From assembly GCA_012295275.1 (NCBI GenBank), contig CM022669.1, positions 4,811,777 through 4,871,776 of the forward strand: 60,000 bases of DNA. Direction: 5' to 3'. The stretch is from Chrysomallon squamiferum. Lineage: Eukaryota; Mollusca; Gastropoda; Neomphalida; Peltospiridae. A program made the position numbers and the translations under genes. Positions 59,270 through 60,000 of the stretch are shown here, in pieces (within the stretch, counting starts at the first letter, position 1; each line of letters begins with the position of its first letter). A model generated the notes under the pieces. The model saw only the letters and a program-made list of their open reading frames with translations. It ran no database searches and was not told the DNA's origin.

Positions 59270-59520
59270 GAGAGAGAAAAGTACTTTATCTTTGTCACAT
59301 GGCACATTCATACGGGAGTTAAACTGATTTTGAAAAGAGGAACTTTGCCAGGCATGACGGCTAACTAGGTTTTTGGCCTGTAATCACAAAGCAGAGCTGT
59401 AATTGTAAAGAGGGTCACTGATCTAGAATGTGATAATAGGTGCAGGCTGAAAAGGAAAAAGGTTTGTGTTTACAGATGGCTGGTACAGTTTTACTCTTTA
59501 AATCGGTGAATGTGTCTGGC
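59270..59520. other. Less AT-rich island near window end
   Basis: Contains GGCATGACGGCTAACTAGG, GAGGGTCACTGATCTAGAAT and ATAGGTGCAGGCTG. No exon is supported and no family is recognised. Confidence 0.35.
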
Positions 59521-59585
59521 TCAAAGTAAACATGATACTTATATTTATTTACTGTGTATTGTACAGTTCAGTGAATGATAGGTAC

Positions 59586-59587
59586 AT

Positions 59588-59634
<47 letters not shown>

Positions 59635-59636
59635 TG
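59586..59636. repeat. TTTA microsatellite
   Basis: Pure (TTTA)n. A nearby CAGTTCA(G/T)TGAA word recurs at 59565, 59661 and, as CAGTGAAGA, near 59743, hinting at an old unit of about 90 bp. Confidence 0.96.
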
Positions 59637-60000
59637 TATTTATTTTTCTGTGTAATATACAGTTCATTGAACCTACTTGGAATGAAGTTTGCAGAACACT
59701 TAGATTTATTTTATTTATTTATTTAATATGTTATATATAGTCCAGTGAAGATACTTGCAATGAACTTAGTGTGATGCTGTGCTATGTTTTGTTTATTTAC
59801 AAACATAAACTGATTGTCTGTCATCTTCAGACATGGTGCATCAATGGATAGAAATGAAAATCTATGTATAACACAACCCAGTTCAAGTTCATTCAATACA
59901 AGCCAAATTAAACACTAAATCATATTACTGGGAGCACTGTCCTCAATGGGAAATAGTTCATAGTTTCAATTATAAAAAAAAAAAGTATTATTATGCATTA

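Larger units (their letters stand above)
53058..60000 (-). other. Intron upstream of exon a (partial)
   Basis: This is non-coding sequence 5' of the first visible unc-13 exon. The missing start exon, which should encode about 18 residues beginning with a Munc13-like MSLL motif, was looked for on the minus strand and not seen, so the intron probably runs past 60000. Contents: a CATA array (53238-53395), a GGAA tract with one copy of the 161-bp repeat (53654-53814), a polypurine tract (53820-53945), a GAA/AAG tract near 54455-54500, a short duplicated TAAAATGA(A/T)TTGTAGGC motif (55030 and 58997), a 22-bp minisatellite (57125-57650), an AC tract (58430-58530) and a TTTA tract (59586-59636). Open frames here are short and show no recognisable domain. 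Confidence 0.7.

Overview
This window is eukaryotic, strongly AT-rich and dominated by introns. It is most likely from a mollusc: several diverged short interspersed elements match the tRNA-derived SINE common in mollusc genomes, which has a core with cues such as TATCAAAGGC, CTGTGGGA and CTTGCTGCTAA. The protein evidence independently points to an invertebrate. I cannot name the species.

The only protein-coding gene I can support is on the minus strand: part of unc-13 (Munc13/UNC13A-B type), the presynaptic vesicle-priming factor. Seven exons (52958-53057, 26413-26530, 25097-25220, 21528-21598, 16512-16560, 4375-4610 and 288-347) join in one continuous reading frame of about 252 codons. Every intron is GT-AG and every phase agrees. 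They encode nearly the whole N-terminal C2A domain, the helical segment after it, and the start of a disordered Asp/Arg/Ser/Tyr-rich linker. The start-codon exon is not visible and should lie upstream, beyond 60000 on the minus strand. The C1, C2B, MUN and C2C parts should lie beyond base 1.

The rest is intron, including one of 26.4 kb. It holds long microsatellites (AC/TG, AAT, AAAT, CT), at least six minisatellites (47, 22, 24, 68, 22 and about 60 bp units), older repeats of about 165-180 bp, SINE relics, and a 161-bp dispersed repeat present as two inverted copies. About ten less AT-rich islands of 200-500 bp (for example 13640-14130, 19040-19345, 27600-28060, 49110-49420 and 52110-52520) stand out and are candidate intronic regulatory DNA.

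I found no bacterial operon, CRISPR array, rRNA, intact tRNA or intact transposase. The most notable signals are: an exon whose weak donor site abuts a minisatellite carrying a copied piece of that exon; a tandem 12-nt alternative acceptor; repeat arrays whose units carry heat-shock-element-like or E-box plus forkhead-like motifs; a CpG-rich intronic island; and the inverted 161-bp element.
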